A stretch of 7,147 bases of DNA. Source: Ignavibacteria bacterium UBA961 (GTDB taxonomy: Bacteria > Bacteroidota > Ignavibacteria > Kapaibacteriales > UBA961). The stretch is taken from the NCBI GenBank assembly GCA_002293005.1, contig DBCJ01000103.1, positions 5,601 to 12,747 on the forward strand, read 5' to 3'. Position 1 is the first letter of the stretch. Each line of letters starts with the position of its first letter. The notes beneath the pieces are model-generated. The model did no database searches, was not told where the DNA came from, and worked only from the letters and a program-made list of their open reading frames with translations. Both the position numbers and the translations under genes were made by a program. Below, in pieces: positions 1-6,131 of the stretch.

Positions 1-363
1 AAGCGCCTTCACTCCTTCCGGGTCTGTCAACATCACTTCATTTATGATTACTCTGTACATGCCATTGTCAAGCCAGAATGAACATAACTCAGCATCCGGC
101 AGAGAAGATAGTAATTGAATTGGAATGTCTGTTGATTGCAACATCGAAAGTATCAAGTCGGTATTTGCATGAGGATTATGCTCAAACATTGCATCAAAAT
201 CAGTGATGTGAAGAGATTTGGCATTTTCTCTTCGCCAAAGCTTGACCAATCGTTCAGGATGATTCGAGTATTCCGCATATAAAGATTCCGTTCCCGGAGC
301 ACCTTCAATGCAGCGCCTGCATGAACCATGATGAATATCAATTGATGGAATGATGAGAAGCAT
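1..363 (-). CDS. HisA/HisF-related TIM-barrel protein, 5'-terminal part, divergent
   Basis: The frame is open on the minus strand from the ATG at 363-361 to the window edge (121 codons; the 3' half is outside). The N-terminus reads MLLIIPSIDIHHG, matching the first beta strand of HisA, the ProFAR isomerase of histidine biosynthesis, with Asp9 where HisA has its catalytic aspartate. Further HisA-like landmarks are a strand-plus-Asp block near residues 51-58 (LHITDFDA), the strand IPIQ at 80-83 and RVII at 104-107. However, the loop that is normally GGGIR is LSSLP (85-89), and the Gly-Ser/Thr after the next strand is Asn108-Glu109. Both loops bind substrate phosphate in HisA. An unusual CRRC sits at 15-18. 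I infer a HisA homologue that may have lost or changed its activity; a working but very divergent HisA cannot be excluded because the second catalytic Asp lies outside. A possible TAATTTTG promoter element lies 27 bases upstream. The neighbouring gene is divergent, so no operon partner is visible. Confidence 0.75.
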   Translation of the reverse strand, partial: MLLIIPSIDIHHGSCRRCIEGAPGTESLYAEYSNHPERLVKLWRRENAKSLHITDFDAMFEHNPHANTDLILSMLQSTDIPIQLLSSLPDAELCSFWLDNGMYRVIINEVMLTDPEGVKAL

Positions 364-389
364 TGCAACTACCTTGTTCTAATGACATG

Positions 390-397
390 CAAAATTA
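390..397 (-). promoter_or_regulatory. possible Bacteroidota-type -7 element for the HisA-like gene
   Basis: Read on the minus strand, 397-390 is TAATTTTG, an exact fit to the TAnnTTTG -7 consensus of Bacteroidota housekeeping promoters. It would place a transcript start roughly 20 bases before the ATG at 363. No clear TTTG -33 partner is visible at the usual distance, so this is a candidate only. The divergent spacer 364-491 otherwise shows nothing distinctive. Confidence 0.25.
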
Positions 398-491
398 TCA
401 AGTTTCGGTCACTTGTGATTGTCATCCGCGATTATCTCATTGAATTCCACTATTTTGAACCTGATCTTTCCATATTTTCTTCGGTATCGAC

Positions 492-1625
492 ATGAGTTCA
501 GTCAAAATTAGGCCAATTGAAGCTAAAGCAGACATTAAACGATTTATTGCCTGTCAAAAGGATTTTTATCCCAATGATCCTCATTTTGTCCCACCTCTCA
601 TGATGGACCGAATGAAATTGCTCGATAAAAACAAGAATCCTTTCTATACACATTCCAAAATGCAACTGTTTTTAGCAGAAAGGGAGGGGAAAATAGTAGG
701 AAGAATTGGAGCAATCGTCAATGACAATCACAATATTGCGCACAATGATAAAGTGGGCTTTTTCGGTTTCTTTGAATGTGAACGCAATCAAGAAACTGCA
801 AATCAATTGTTCGATACCGCAAAAACATGGCTCAAGCAACAAGGCATGGATGATATGCGTGGCCCTGCAAATCCCAGCATGAATGATGAATGCGGTTTGC
901 TCATAGATGGATATGACTCTCATCCTGTGATCCTCATGACATATAACCCTCGCTATTATCAAGATTTGTATGAGGGGTATGGACTCCATAAAGTCAAAGA
1001 TCTACATGCATATATTCTTGATCAAAATTCATTCGTGTCAGATAAAATGAAACGCTTGGTGGATTTGATTCGAAACAGATCTGAAGTCACCATCCGTGAA
1101 GTGAATTTCAAAGACAAAACAGCATTCGCCAAAGATGTAAAAACCCTCAAAGAAATCTATAATTCAGCATGGCAACCTAATTGGGGCTTCGTGAAAATGA
1201 CAAATGAGGAATTTGATTTTCTTGCCGCTGATTTAAAGCAAATTGCAGATCCAACCTATACATTGATTGCGGAAGTAAAAGGAAAGGTTGCAGGTTTTGC
1301 ACTCGCTCTGCCGGATATCAATCAATGTCTCGTACATAATAAATCCGGTTCTTTACTTGGCGCTCTATGGCATTTATTGACAAAGAAAAAATCGATTAAT
1401 CTCTTGAGAATCATAGTCTTAGGTGTCTTGCCGGAATATCAAAAACATGGTGTTGATGCAGTGCTCTATCAAGAAATCGGGGCTCGTGGACTTCCAAAGG
1501 GAATTCAGTATGGAGAAGCTTCATGGATTCTTGAAGACAATGAACCCATGAAAAAAGCACTTACCACTACAATGCATGGAAAAGTGTACAAAACATATCG
1601 TATGTATCAAATACCGATTGTTTGA
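492..1625 (+). CDS. GNAT-like N-acetyltransferase-fold protein, unknown substrate
   Basis: This 377-residue protein resembles a widespread, poorly characterised family annotated as GNAT-like or hypothetical in FCB bacteria and other groups. The N-terminal half has a GNAT-like strand (VGRIGAIVN, 69-77), the aromatic strand VGFFGFFEC (88-96), a family-typical RGPANPSMNDECGLL block (123-137) and NPRYYQDLYEGYGL (152-165). The C-terminal half has a NSAWQPNWGFVKMT block (224-237), a second GNAT-like strand around 264-273, GVLPEYQKHGVDAVL (311-325), which resembles the acetyl-CoA pyrophosphate loop, and a closing block around 341-372 with SWILEDN and KTYRMY. I infer two GNAT-like halves, and the substrate cannot be read from the sequence. 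There is no signal peptide, so it is likely cytoplasmic. The ATG at 492 starts a conserved-looking N-terminus, although no good Shine-Dalgarno sequence precedes it. The next gene begins 9 bases after the stop, suggesting co-transcription with the cell-division gene. Confidence 0.8.
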   Translation: MSSVKIRPIEAKADIKRFIACQKDFYPNDPHFVPPLMMDRMKLLDKNKNPFYTHSKMQLFLAEREGKIVGRIGAIVNDNHNIAHNDKVGFFGFFECERNQETANQLFDTAKTWLKQQGMDDMRGPANPSMNDECGLLIDGYDSHPVILMTYNPRYYQDLYEGYGLHKVKDLHAYILDQNSFVSDKMKRLVDLIRNRSEVTIREVNFKDKTAFAKDVKTLKEIYNSAWQPNWGFVKMTNEEFDFLAADLKQIADPTYTLIAEVKGKVAGFALALPDINQCLVHNKSGSLLGALWHLLTKKKSINLLRIIVLGVLPEYQKHGVDAVLYQEIGARGLPKGIQYGEASWILEDNEPMKKALTTTMHGKVYKTYRMYQIPIV

Positions 1626-1634
1626 AGCTGAAAA

Positions 1635-1946
1635 ATGAGCATTACAACTGATAATCAAATAACCGTTGAAAAGAAAAAACGTTTCTATTGGGCAGGTTTG
1701 GGACTCCTTTTCGTTCTGGGATATATTTTCTTCTCTGATTATGGTCTTTATGAAGGATGGCAATTAGAGACCGAAAAAGCCAATATTGATGCCGATATCC
1801 AATATCAGCATACTATTCAGGATTCATTGAATGTCATAATCAAAAGATTAGATAAAGATGATGCCGAGATTGAACGCCTTGCCCGTGAGCGTTATGGAAT
1901 GATAAAACCCGGTGAAGAAGTGCTATTTGTACCGCCCACTCAATGA
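1635..1946 (+). CDS. septum formation initiator (FtsB/DivIC) family protein
   Basis: This 103-residue protein has the classic FtsB/DivIC build. A short basic cytoplasmic N-terminus (KKKR at 13-16) precedes one transmembrane helix at about 17-34. A predicted coiled coil follows at about 41-78. The family's C-terminal signature comes last: IERLARERYGMIKPGEEV at 79-96. FtsB/DivIC proteins form a periplasmic or extracellular coiled-coil complex with FtsL and FtsQ/DivIB that activates septal peptidoglycan synthesis at the division site. The length (about 100 residues) is normal for the family. It lies 9 bases after the GNAT-like gene with no Shine-Dalgarno sequence, so it is probably translated from the same mRNA. 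The family is clear; choosing between the names ftsB and divIC is not possible from sequence alone. Confidence 0.9.
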   Translation: MSITTDNQITVEKKKRFYWAGLGLLFVLGYIFFSDYGLYEGWQLETEKANIDADIQYQHTIQDSLNVIIKRLDKDDAEIERLARERYGMIKPGEEVLFVPPTQ

Positions 1947-1955
1947 GAACTGGGG

Positions 1956-1984
1956 AAAAGACAATCAATTCTTGATGTCTTTTT
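1956..1984 (+). terminator. possible weak intrinsic terminator after the divIC-like gene
   Basis: AAAAGACA (1956-1963), a bulged A, TCAA (1965-1968), loop TTC, TTGA (1972-1975) and TGTCTTTT (1976-1983) form a 12-bp stem with one bulge, ending in a TTTTT run at 1980-1984. Only three pairs are G-C, so termination would be weak and might work in either direction. It begins 9 bases after the stop codon, a sensible place for a terminator. Confidence 0.4.
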
Positions 1985-1999
1985 GCGGGGGAAATTTCC

Positions 2000-2007
2000 T
2001 ATTTTTG
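2000..2007 (+). promoter_or_regulatory. possible Bacteroidota-type -7 element for sucD-ndk
   Basis: TATTTTTG matches the TAnnTTTG consensus, 38 bases before the sucD ATG and just after the weak hairpin. The nearest TTTG upstream (1982-1985) leaves only 14 bases of spacing, shorter than the usual roughly 17-23, so the -33 match is poor. It is plausible because the 99-base gap and hairpin suggest that sucD has its own promoter. Confidence 0.3.
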
Positions 2008-2045
2008 TCGTCTAAGATTATTCATTTTCCTCGATTGCGAACATT

Positions 2046-2951
2046 ATGAGCGTCCTCGTTAATAAGAATACGAAAGTCATCGTTCAAGGAATCACCGGTT
2101 CAGAAGGTACATTCCATACTTCACAAATGCTTGCTTATGGAACAAATGTTGTTGCGGGTGTTACTCCCGGCAAAAACGGTTTGATGTATTCCGGCAAGAA
2201 TGAAGACCTTTTCAATCGTCCTGTTCCTGTATTCAATACAGTTATTGATGCTGTGAATGCAACAGGCGCAAATGCCAGCATTATTTTTGTCCCTGCGAGC
2301 ATGGCCGCAGATGCAGCGATTGAAGCAATTGAGGCCGGAATTCCTCTGATCGTTTGCATCACGGAAGGAATTCCCGTGCGTGACATGATTCGAGTGAATA
2401 CTGCACTTTCTCAATCCAATAGCCGAATGATTGGTCCGAATTGCCCCGGAATCATTACTCCGGATGAATGTAAATTGGGAATCATGCCCGGTTTCATTCA
2501 TAAAAAAGGAACTGTTGGCGTTGTATCAAGAAGTGGTACTCTGACCTATGAAGCAGTGAAGCAATTGACCGATGTTGGTCTCGGACAAACAACATGTATC
2601 GGTATCGGTGGTGATCCAATCATTGGAACTAGATTCATCGATGCAATCAAGTTGTTCAATGAAGATCCTGAAACAGAAGCCATCATCATGATCGGTGAAA
2701 TCGGTGGAACAGCCGAAGAAGAAGCTGCTGAATATATTGCCAAAAATGTGAAGAAGCCGGTCATTGGTTTCATCGCTGGAAGAACAGCACCTCCGGGTAG
2801 AAGAATGGGTCATGCAGGAGCCATCATATCCGGTGGTAAAGGTACTGCTTCAGCAAAAGTTGATGCAATGCGTGCAGCTGGAATGATTGTTTCCGACTCA
2901 CCTGCAGATATCGGCAAATTAGTTGCTAAAGCTTTGTCGGTACAAGCATAA
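2046..2951 (+). CDS. sucD: succinate-CoA ligase (succinyl-CoA synthetase), alpha subunit
   Basis: SucD pairs with SucC to convert succinyl-CoA, phosphate and ADP or GDP into succinate, CoA and ATP or GTP, the substrate-level phosphorylation step of the TCA cycle. The 301-residue length is close to the family's usual 290-300. The N-terminal CoA-binding Rossmann domain shows VIVQGITGSEGTFH (11-24) and GVTPGKNG (38-45). The region NSRMIGPNCPGII (125-137) and the stretch GVVSRSGTLTYE (158-169) are hallmark blocks. EIGGTAEEEAAEY (218-230) precedes the active-site block GRRMGHAGAI (251-260), whose His256 corresponds to the histidine that is phosphorylated during catalysis. All key residues are present, so the enzyme should be active. 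sucC is not adjacent in this window, so the partner must be encoded elsewhere, as happens in some lineages. ndk follows 34 bases after the stop, probably on the same transcript. Confidence 0.98.
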   Translation: MSVLVNKNTKVIVQGITGSEGTFHTSQMLAYGTNVVAGVTPGKNGLMYSGKNEDLFNRPVPVFNTVIDAVNATGANASIIFVPASMAADAAIEAIEAGIPLIVCITEGIPVRDMIRVNTALSQSNSRMIGPNCPGIITPDECKLGIMPGFIHKKGTVGVVSRSGTLTYEAVKQLTDVGLGQTTCIGIGGDPIIGTRFIDAIKLFNEDPETEAIIMIGEIGGTAEEEAAEYIAKNVKKPVIGFIAGRTAPPGRRMGHAGAIISGGKGTASAKVDAMRAAGMIVSDSPADIGKLVAKALSVQA

Positions 2952-2985
2952 TCAGACATTTTTCACCATTTACCTAGATAAAACA

Positions 2986-3414
2986 ATGAAACAAAGAACA
3001 CTTGCAATCATCAAGCCAGATGCAGTTCGTAAGAATGTTGTTGGCGAAATCATCGCTCAAATCACGCAAGCAGGATTCAAAGTTCTTGCATTTAAAATGA
3101 CAACTCTCTCTGCTGCACAAGCAGGAAAATTTTATGAAGTACACAGTGAGCGTCCTTTTTATGGCGAATTGTGTGATTTCATGTCTTCCGGAGCAATCGT
3201 TCCAATCGCACTTGAAAAAGAAAATGCAGTTGAGGATTATCGCGCTTTGATCGGCTCGACAGATCCCGCAGAAGCAGCTGAAGGTACAATCCGTAAGCGC
3301 TTTGCAGGTTCAAAAGCAGAGAATGCGGTTCACGGTTCAGATTCTCCTGAAAATGCTGCAAATGAAATCGCTTTCTTCTTTACTGAAAGCGAGATTGTTG
3401 CAAACAATGCATAA
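2986..3414 (+). CDS. ndk: nucleoside diphosphate kinase
   Basis: Ndk transfers the terminal phosphate between nucleoside triphosphates and diphosphates through a phosphohistidine, balancing cytoplasmic NTP and dNTP pools. From the ATG at 2986 the protein has 142 residues, typical for the family. It begins MKQRTLAIIKPDAV, the usual first strand. It contains the ERPFYGEL block (55-62), the GSTDPAEA stretch (90-97), GTIRKRF (100-106) and the active-site signature NAVHGSDS (113-120) with catalytic His116. An in-frame ATG at 2923 inside sucD would add 21 residues with no family counterpart, so the later start is preferred. No Shine-Dalgarno sequence is evident. Co-transcription with sucD is likely (34-base gap), and a strong terminator follows at 3434-3472. 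Confidence 0.97.
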   Translation: MKQRTLAIIKPDAVRKNVVGEIIAQITQAGFKVLAFKMTTLSAAQAGKFYEVHSERPFYGELCDFMSSGAIVPIALEKENAVEDYRALIGSTDPAEAAEGTIRKRFAGSKAENAVHGSDSPENAANEIAFFFTESEIVANNA

Positions 3415-3433
3415 TCTTTGAGAACATGATATG

Positions 3434-3472
3434 AAGGCGACGCTCATTCCATTATGAAGCGTCGCCTTTTTT
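3434..3472 (+). terminator. strong intrinsic terminator after ndk
   Basis: AAGGCGACGCT (3434-3444) pairs perfectly with AGCGTCGCCTT (3458-3468), an 11-bp G-C-rich stem. It extends inward past a bulged A by CAT/ATG (3445-3447 with 3454-3456), leaving a 6-base loop. A run of six T residues (3467-3472) follows. This is a textbook rho-independent terminator 19 bases after the ndk stop. It lies only 16 bases before the Nudix start codon. Confidence 0.92.
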
Positions 3473-3488
3473 ACTCTCAGGTGCTATT

Positions 3489-4046
3489 ATGCCGAAAGAA
3501 AAACCATACTCCAAATTGACTGAGAAGATTCTACATCAGAATCCATATTGGATGTATAAGCAAGAATCATATGTTCTGGCAGATGGATATTCGCAAAGTG
3601 AGTATTATTATGTCAATTCACATGGTTCAACCATCATCATCCCACTAGTGAATGATGAAACAATGATCATGGTCAAACAATTTCGGTATCTCAATCAGCG
3701 CCCGAGCATTGAATTTCCGGGAGGAGGAATGACAAAAGATGTCACTCCCTTGGAAAATGCTCTCAAAGAATTGAGAGAAGAAACAGGAATAATTGCAGGG
3801 AAGATGATTCCTTTAGGAACATTCAATCCATGCAATGGCATCACCAATGAAATTTGCTCTGTGTATATTGCCAAAGATTTGTCATTCACCGAGCAACATA
3901 CAGAAGAAACCGAAGACATCGAGATCATACATGTGAATATGGATGAGTGTATATCCATGATTCAACATGGAGAAATTTGGGATGGAATGACACTCGCTTC
4001 GTGGACACTTTTTCAGACCGTACAATCAAAGGACATAGCATCATGA
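3489..4046 (+). CDS. Nudix hydrolase, ADP-ribose pyrophosphatase-like
   Basis: This 185-residue cytoplasmic protein carries a Nudix fold. Nudix enzymes hydrolyse a pyrophosphate linked to another group; this one most resembles the ADP-ribose/nucleotide-sugar pyrophosphatases. Evidence is the RYLNQRPSIEFPGGGM segment (66-81), followed by the Nudix box at about 79-101, which ends KELREETGI (93-101). The metal-binding core glutamates of the box are present. Two outer positions differ from the consensus Gx5Ex7REUxEExGU: the first Glu is Val85 and the Arg is Lys93. After the box, NPCNGITNEI (113-122) and a late acidic stretch (EETEDIEI, 139-146) match the ADP-ribose pyrophosphatase layout. An AGG at 3479-3481, 7 bases before the ATG, is a reasonable ribosome binding site. 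The stop overlaps the next start as ATGA. The substrate is inferred from family resemblance only. Confidence 0.9.
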   Translation: MPKEKPYSKLTEKILHQNPYWMYKQESYVLADGYSQSEYYYVNSHGSTIIIPLVNDETMIMVKQFRYLNQRPSIEFPGGGMTKDVTPLENALKELREETGIIAGKMIPLGTFNPCNGITNEICSVYIAKDLSFTEQHTEETEDIEIIHVNMDECISMIQHGEIWDGMTLASWTLFQTVQSKDIAS

Positions 4047-5056
4047 ATATCTTTCAAAGCTATATAGCGACATGTTTCATAGTCTGTTGCATGATGCCAC
4101 TTGCATCTTCCGCTCAATCCGCAACAAAGGGAGAAAAGGCTCCAGAACTGAAATATGCACTGAGAGTGGACTTCAAAGACAATGTGTATGCATCCTATGT
4201 GATGGATGAAAAAACAGTCGTGAACAGAATGTATCGCGATAGTATAGGCAAACAATATCAAAGAAAATTGCAGTATAATTTTACGCAATCTCCACAGTCT
4301 CCTCAGCCCTCCGGCATTGATGGACTTGCCATCGTTTGTAATATTGATTCCATGAAATATGCATTCTTCGATGGCCCTGCTCAATTGCTCTATGACTCTC
4401 AAAATCCAAAAGCCGCAACTGTCAATACTGAATTCCCTGATGCAATTGCAAATATGGCATTGCTCAATCATCAATTTGCTTTGGTCTATTCACCCAAAAC
4501 AGAAGTGATTGATGTGATTGGAGTGGATCAACCTGGAGACCTTAACTGGCTTCGAAATTATATCATCAATGAAGGTAAAGATGCACTTGACACAGCGCAG
4601 AAATTTACGTGGATGCATGCCTTGAAAGATGAACAAGCTGCTTGGATAGCCGATGTTTCCAAACAGTTGATTGCAGGTAAAATTGTGATCGCACCTGATT
4701 CCATTTGGAAAAGACCAATCAAATTGAGACTCGATGGAATCGACTTCATCGATACGGTTGATGTTCGCATTGCGGAATATTCCAAAGGTGAATATGTACT
4801 TGAAGCAGTGTCAAAAGCACTCACTCCCGTCAAAAATGATGATGTACGATTTTTTGGTATTCCGGCACCTGTACCAATTCAGGAAGCAAATGGGAATGGC
4901 GTGATTAGAATGGAAATGAATTCATCCGGATGGGTGAAGAAGATGAGTATCAAATACAATGCAAAAGTCACTGCTCAATATAAAAGAGAACAGTTCACTC
5001 AAGACATCAAAACCGAATCTACTTGGACACTTTTAGGACGCTACAAATGGAATTGA
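4043..5056 (+). CDS. secreted protein of unknown function
   Basis: I do not recognise a specific family with confidence. From the ATG at 4043, which overlaps the Nudix stop as ATGA, the product has 337 residues. It begins with a signal peptide: a hydrophobic stretch at about 8-20 and a likely signal peptidase I site SSA|Q after residue 24. An upstream in-frame ATG at 3947 would bury this signal behind 32 residues read from within the Nudix gene, so it was not used. The mature part looks beta-rich, with many alternating hydrophobic positions, a block GLAIVCNIDSMKYAFFDGP (94-112), a region ALVYSPKTEVIDVIG (146-160) and a GNGVIRMEMNSSGWVKKM block (284-301). The same order of blocks appears, weakly, in the next gene's product, so the two may be distant paralogues of DUF6263-like type. 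The location is probably periplasmic or extracellular. No catalytic motif is visible. Confidence 0.82.
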   Translation: MNIFQSYIATCFIVCCMMPLASSAQSATKGEKAPELKYALRVDFKDNVYASYVMDEKTVVNRMYRDSIGKQYQRKLQYNFTQSPQSPQPSGIDGLAIVCNIDSMKYAFFDGPAQLLYDSQNPKAATVNTEFPDAIANMALLNHQFALVYSPKTEVIDVIGVDQPGDLNWLRNYIINEGKDALDTAQKFTWMHALKDEQAAWIADVSKQLIAGKIVIAPDSIWKRPIKLRLDGIDFIDTVDVRIAEYSKGEYVLEAVSKALTPVKNDDVRFFGIPAPVPIQEANGNGVIRMEMNSSGWVKKMSIKYNAKVTAQYKREQFTQDIKTESTWTLLGRYKWN

Positions 5057-6099
5057 TCGTAACTCGACTCAGGGGATCTCTCCTAATATTTGGAATGATT
5101 CTATTTCTTCTTACTTCATGCAATGATGCCGATAAATCTGCAGAACCGCTTGAAGGACCAAAATCATGGTCATTCGAAGCCGTTCAAAATGCACCAAAGG
5201 TCAATGATTTTAAGATGAAGTCCTTCTTCTATGCACCAAAAGTAGGTGACACTTCGCAATTCAAAGTGACGCAAAAAAACAGCATCAAAAGAAATGGACT
5301 TGCGCTCGAACAAGAAATCACGCAAACATATACCAAAATCATCCGCAAAATCAATGGTGATGGCTCTGTTGAAATGAGTATTCGCATAGATAGCATGATA
5401 GTCAATGAAAAAGGACCGAATCCTCAAAAACCCGGGGAAACAATGTCCATGCAATTCAACTCAGGTAAATCAGCTGATCGAAAGAATCCGGAATTCGTTC
5501 AATATAGCAGCATAATAGGTGCAGAGGTTATTGCAAATGTGAGCAAGTTCGGGAAAGTCGAAGAAGTGCTTGGATTGAATGCAATCGTGAATCAAATGCT
5601 GGGAGCAAAAAAGGATTCAATTCCCGAAAAAATGAAAGATCAATTGATGCAACAAGTGAAAGCACAATTTTTCCAAATGCCCATGCAACAGGAATATCAA
5701 ACATTCCCAGACGAAGGCGATTTGAAAGGTTCAAAAAATTGGACTAAAGTGGATGTAATTCCCGTATCAGGAATTCTTACCGTTACAAATACGGTAACAT
5801 ATACCTTAGGTTCTATTCATCAATACAATGGAAGAAAAGTAGCAATTGTGAATGCAATCCTCACAGCAGAAACAGAAATCCCAACGAAATTGCCAAAAGG
5901 CATCGAATTCAAATTGAATTCAACTCGTTTTGAGGGAGCAGGTAAAACCATTGTTGATGTAGAAACTGGTGAAACAATTCTCAAGAACAATGATGTGCTC
6001 ACCGAATTGGATGCAATGGTCAAAGATGCTAATTCGGGTCAGAAACAAGAAGTCAAACAACAAATCAATACAGTGGTCAGCGTATCTAAATTACGCTGA
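5047..6099 (+). CDS. predicted lipoprotein, DUF6263-like, unknown function
   Basis: The 350-residue product from the ATG at 5047 starts with a basic N-terminus (TRLRG), a hydrophobic stretch at about 11-22 and a lipobox LTSC ending at Cys25, followed by Asn. That predicts a lipoprotein, more likely in the outer membrane than retained in the inner membrane by a +2 Asp. This start overlaps the upstream gene by 10 bases; an in-frame ATG at 5023 would only push the signal back by 8 residues. The mature part is rich in beta-type alternation: PKVGDTSQFKVTQKNSI (64-80), INGDGSVEMSIRIDSMIV (102-119), a central methionine- and glutamine-rich segment (about 195-217), LTVTNTVTYTLG (244-255) and GAGKTIVDVETGETI (297-311). 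The blocks resemble those of DUF6263-type Bacteroidota proteins, an inference from memory of the pattern. The C-terminus is polar and helical. fumC starts 32 bases downstream. Confidence 0.82.
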   Translation: MELIVTRLRGSLLIFGMILFLLTSCNDADKSAEPLEGPKSWSFEAVQNAPKVNDFKMKSFFYAPKVGDTSQFKVTQKNSIKRNGLALEQEITQTYTKIIRKINGDGSVEMSIRIDSMIVNEKGPNPQKPGETMSMQFNSGKSADRKNPEFVQYSSIIGAEVIANVSKFGKVEEVLGLNAIVNQMLGAKKDSIPEKMKDQLMQQVKAQFFQMPMQQEYQTFPDEGDLKGSKNWTKVDVIPVSGILTVTNTVTYTLGSIHQYNGRKVAIVNAILTAETEIPTKLPKGIEFKLNSTRFEGAGKTIVDVETGETILKNNDVLTELDAMVKDANSGQKQEVKQQINTVVSVSKLR

Positions 6100-6100
6100 C
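6076..6100. repeat. perfect 9-bp inverted repeat at the lipoprotein stop, before fumC
   Basis: GTCAGCGTA (6076-6084) and TACGCTGAC (6092-6100) are exact reverse complements around a 7-base loop TCTAAAT. The right arm contains the lipoprotein's stop codon. No T run follows on either strand, so this is not a standard intrinsic terminator. It could be an mRNA-stabilising or processing hairpin, or a protein-binding site, 31 bases before the fumC start. Confidence 0.7.
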
Positions 6101-6131
6101 ATTACATTCACCACAATGTATGGAAATGAAA

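Noticed and set aside
153..368. A 71-codon minus-strand reading frame starting at 368
   Set aside because: It lies in a different frame from the HisA-like protein that starts at 363 and stays open to the window edge; its product has no recognisable features.
2121..2813. Minus-strand reading frames of 75 to 126 codons opposite sucD
   Set aside because: They are shadows of a highly conserved gene, with histidine-, serine- and asparagine-rich nonsense products.
2923..2985. An upstream in-frame start for ndk inside sucD
   Set aside because: The 21 extra residues do not belong to the Ndk family; the start at 2986 gives the standard N-terminus and length.
3947..4042. An upstream in-frame start for the secreted protein inside the Nudix gene
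   Set aside because: It would place 32 residues before a clear signal peptide; the ATGA overlap at 4043 is the natural start.
4002..5034. An 11-base direct repeat TGGACACTTTT at 4002-4012 and 5024-5034, each near a gene junction
   Set aside because: Both copies encode Trp-Thr-Leu within the ends of two proteins; at this length and composition chance or codon coincidence is enough.
5777..5797. A 7-bp inverted repeat TTACCGT/ACGGTAA inside the lipoprotein gene
   Set aside because: It falls on the repetitive Thr-Val codons of the LTVTNTVT strand and has no other terminator or operator features.
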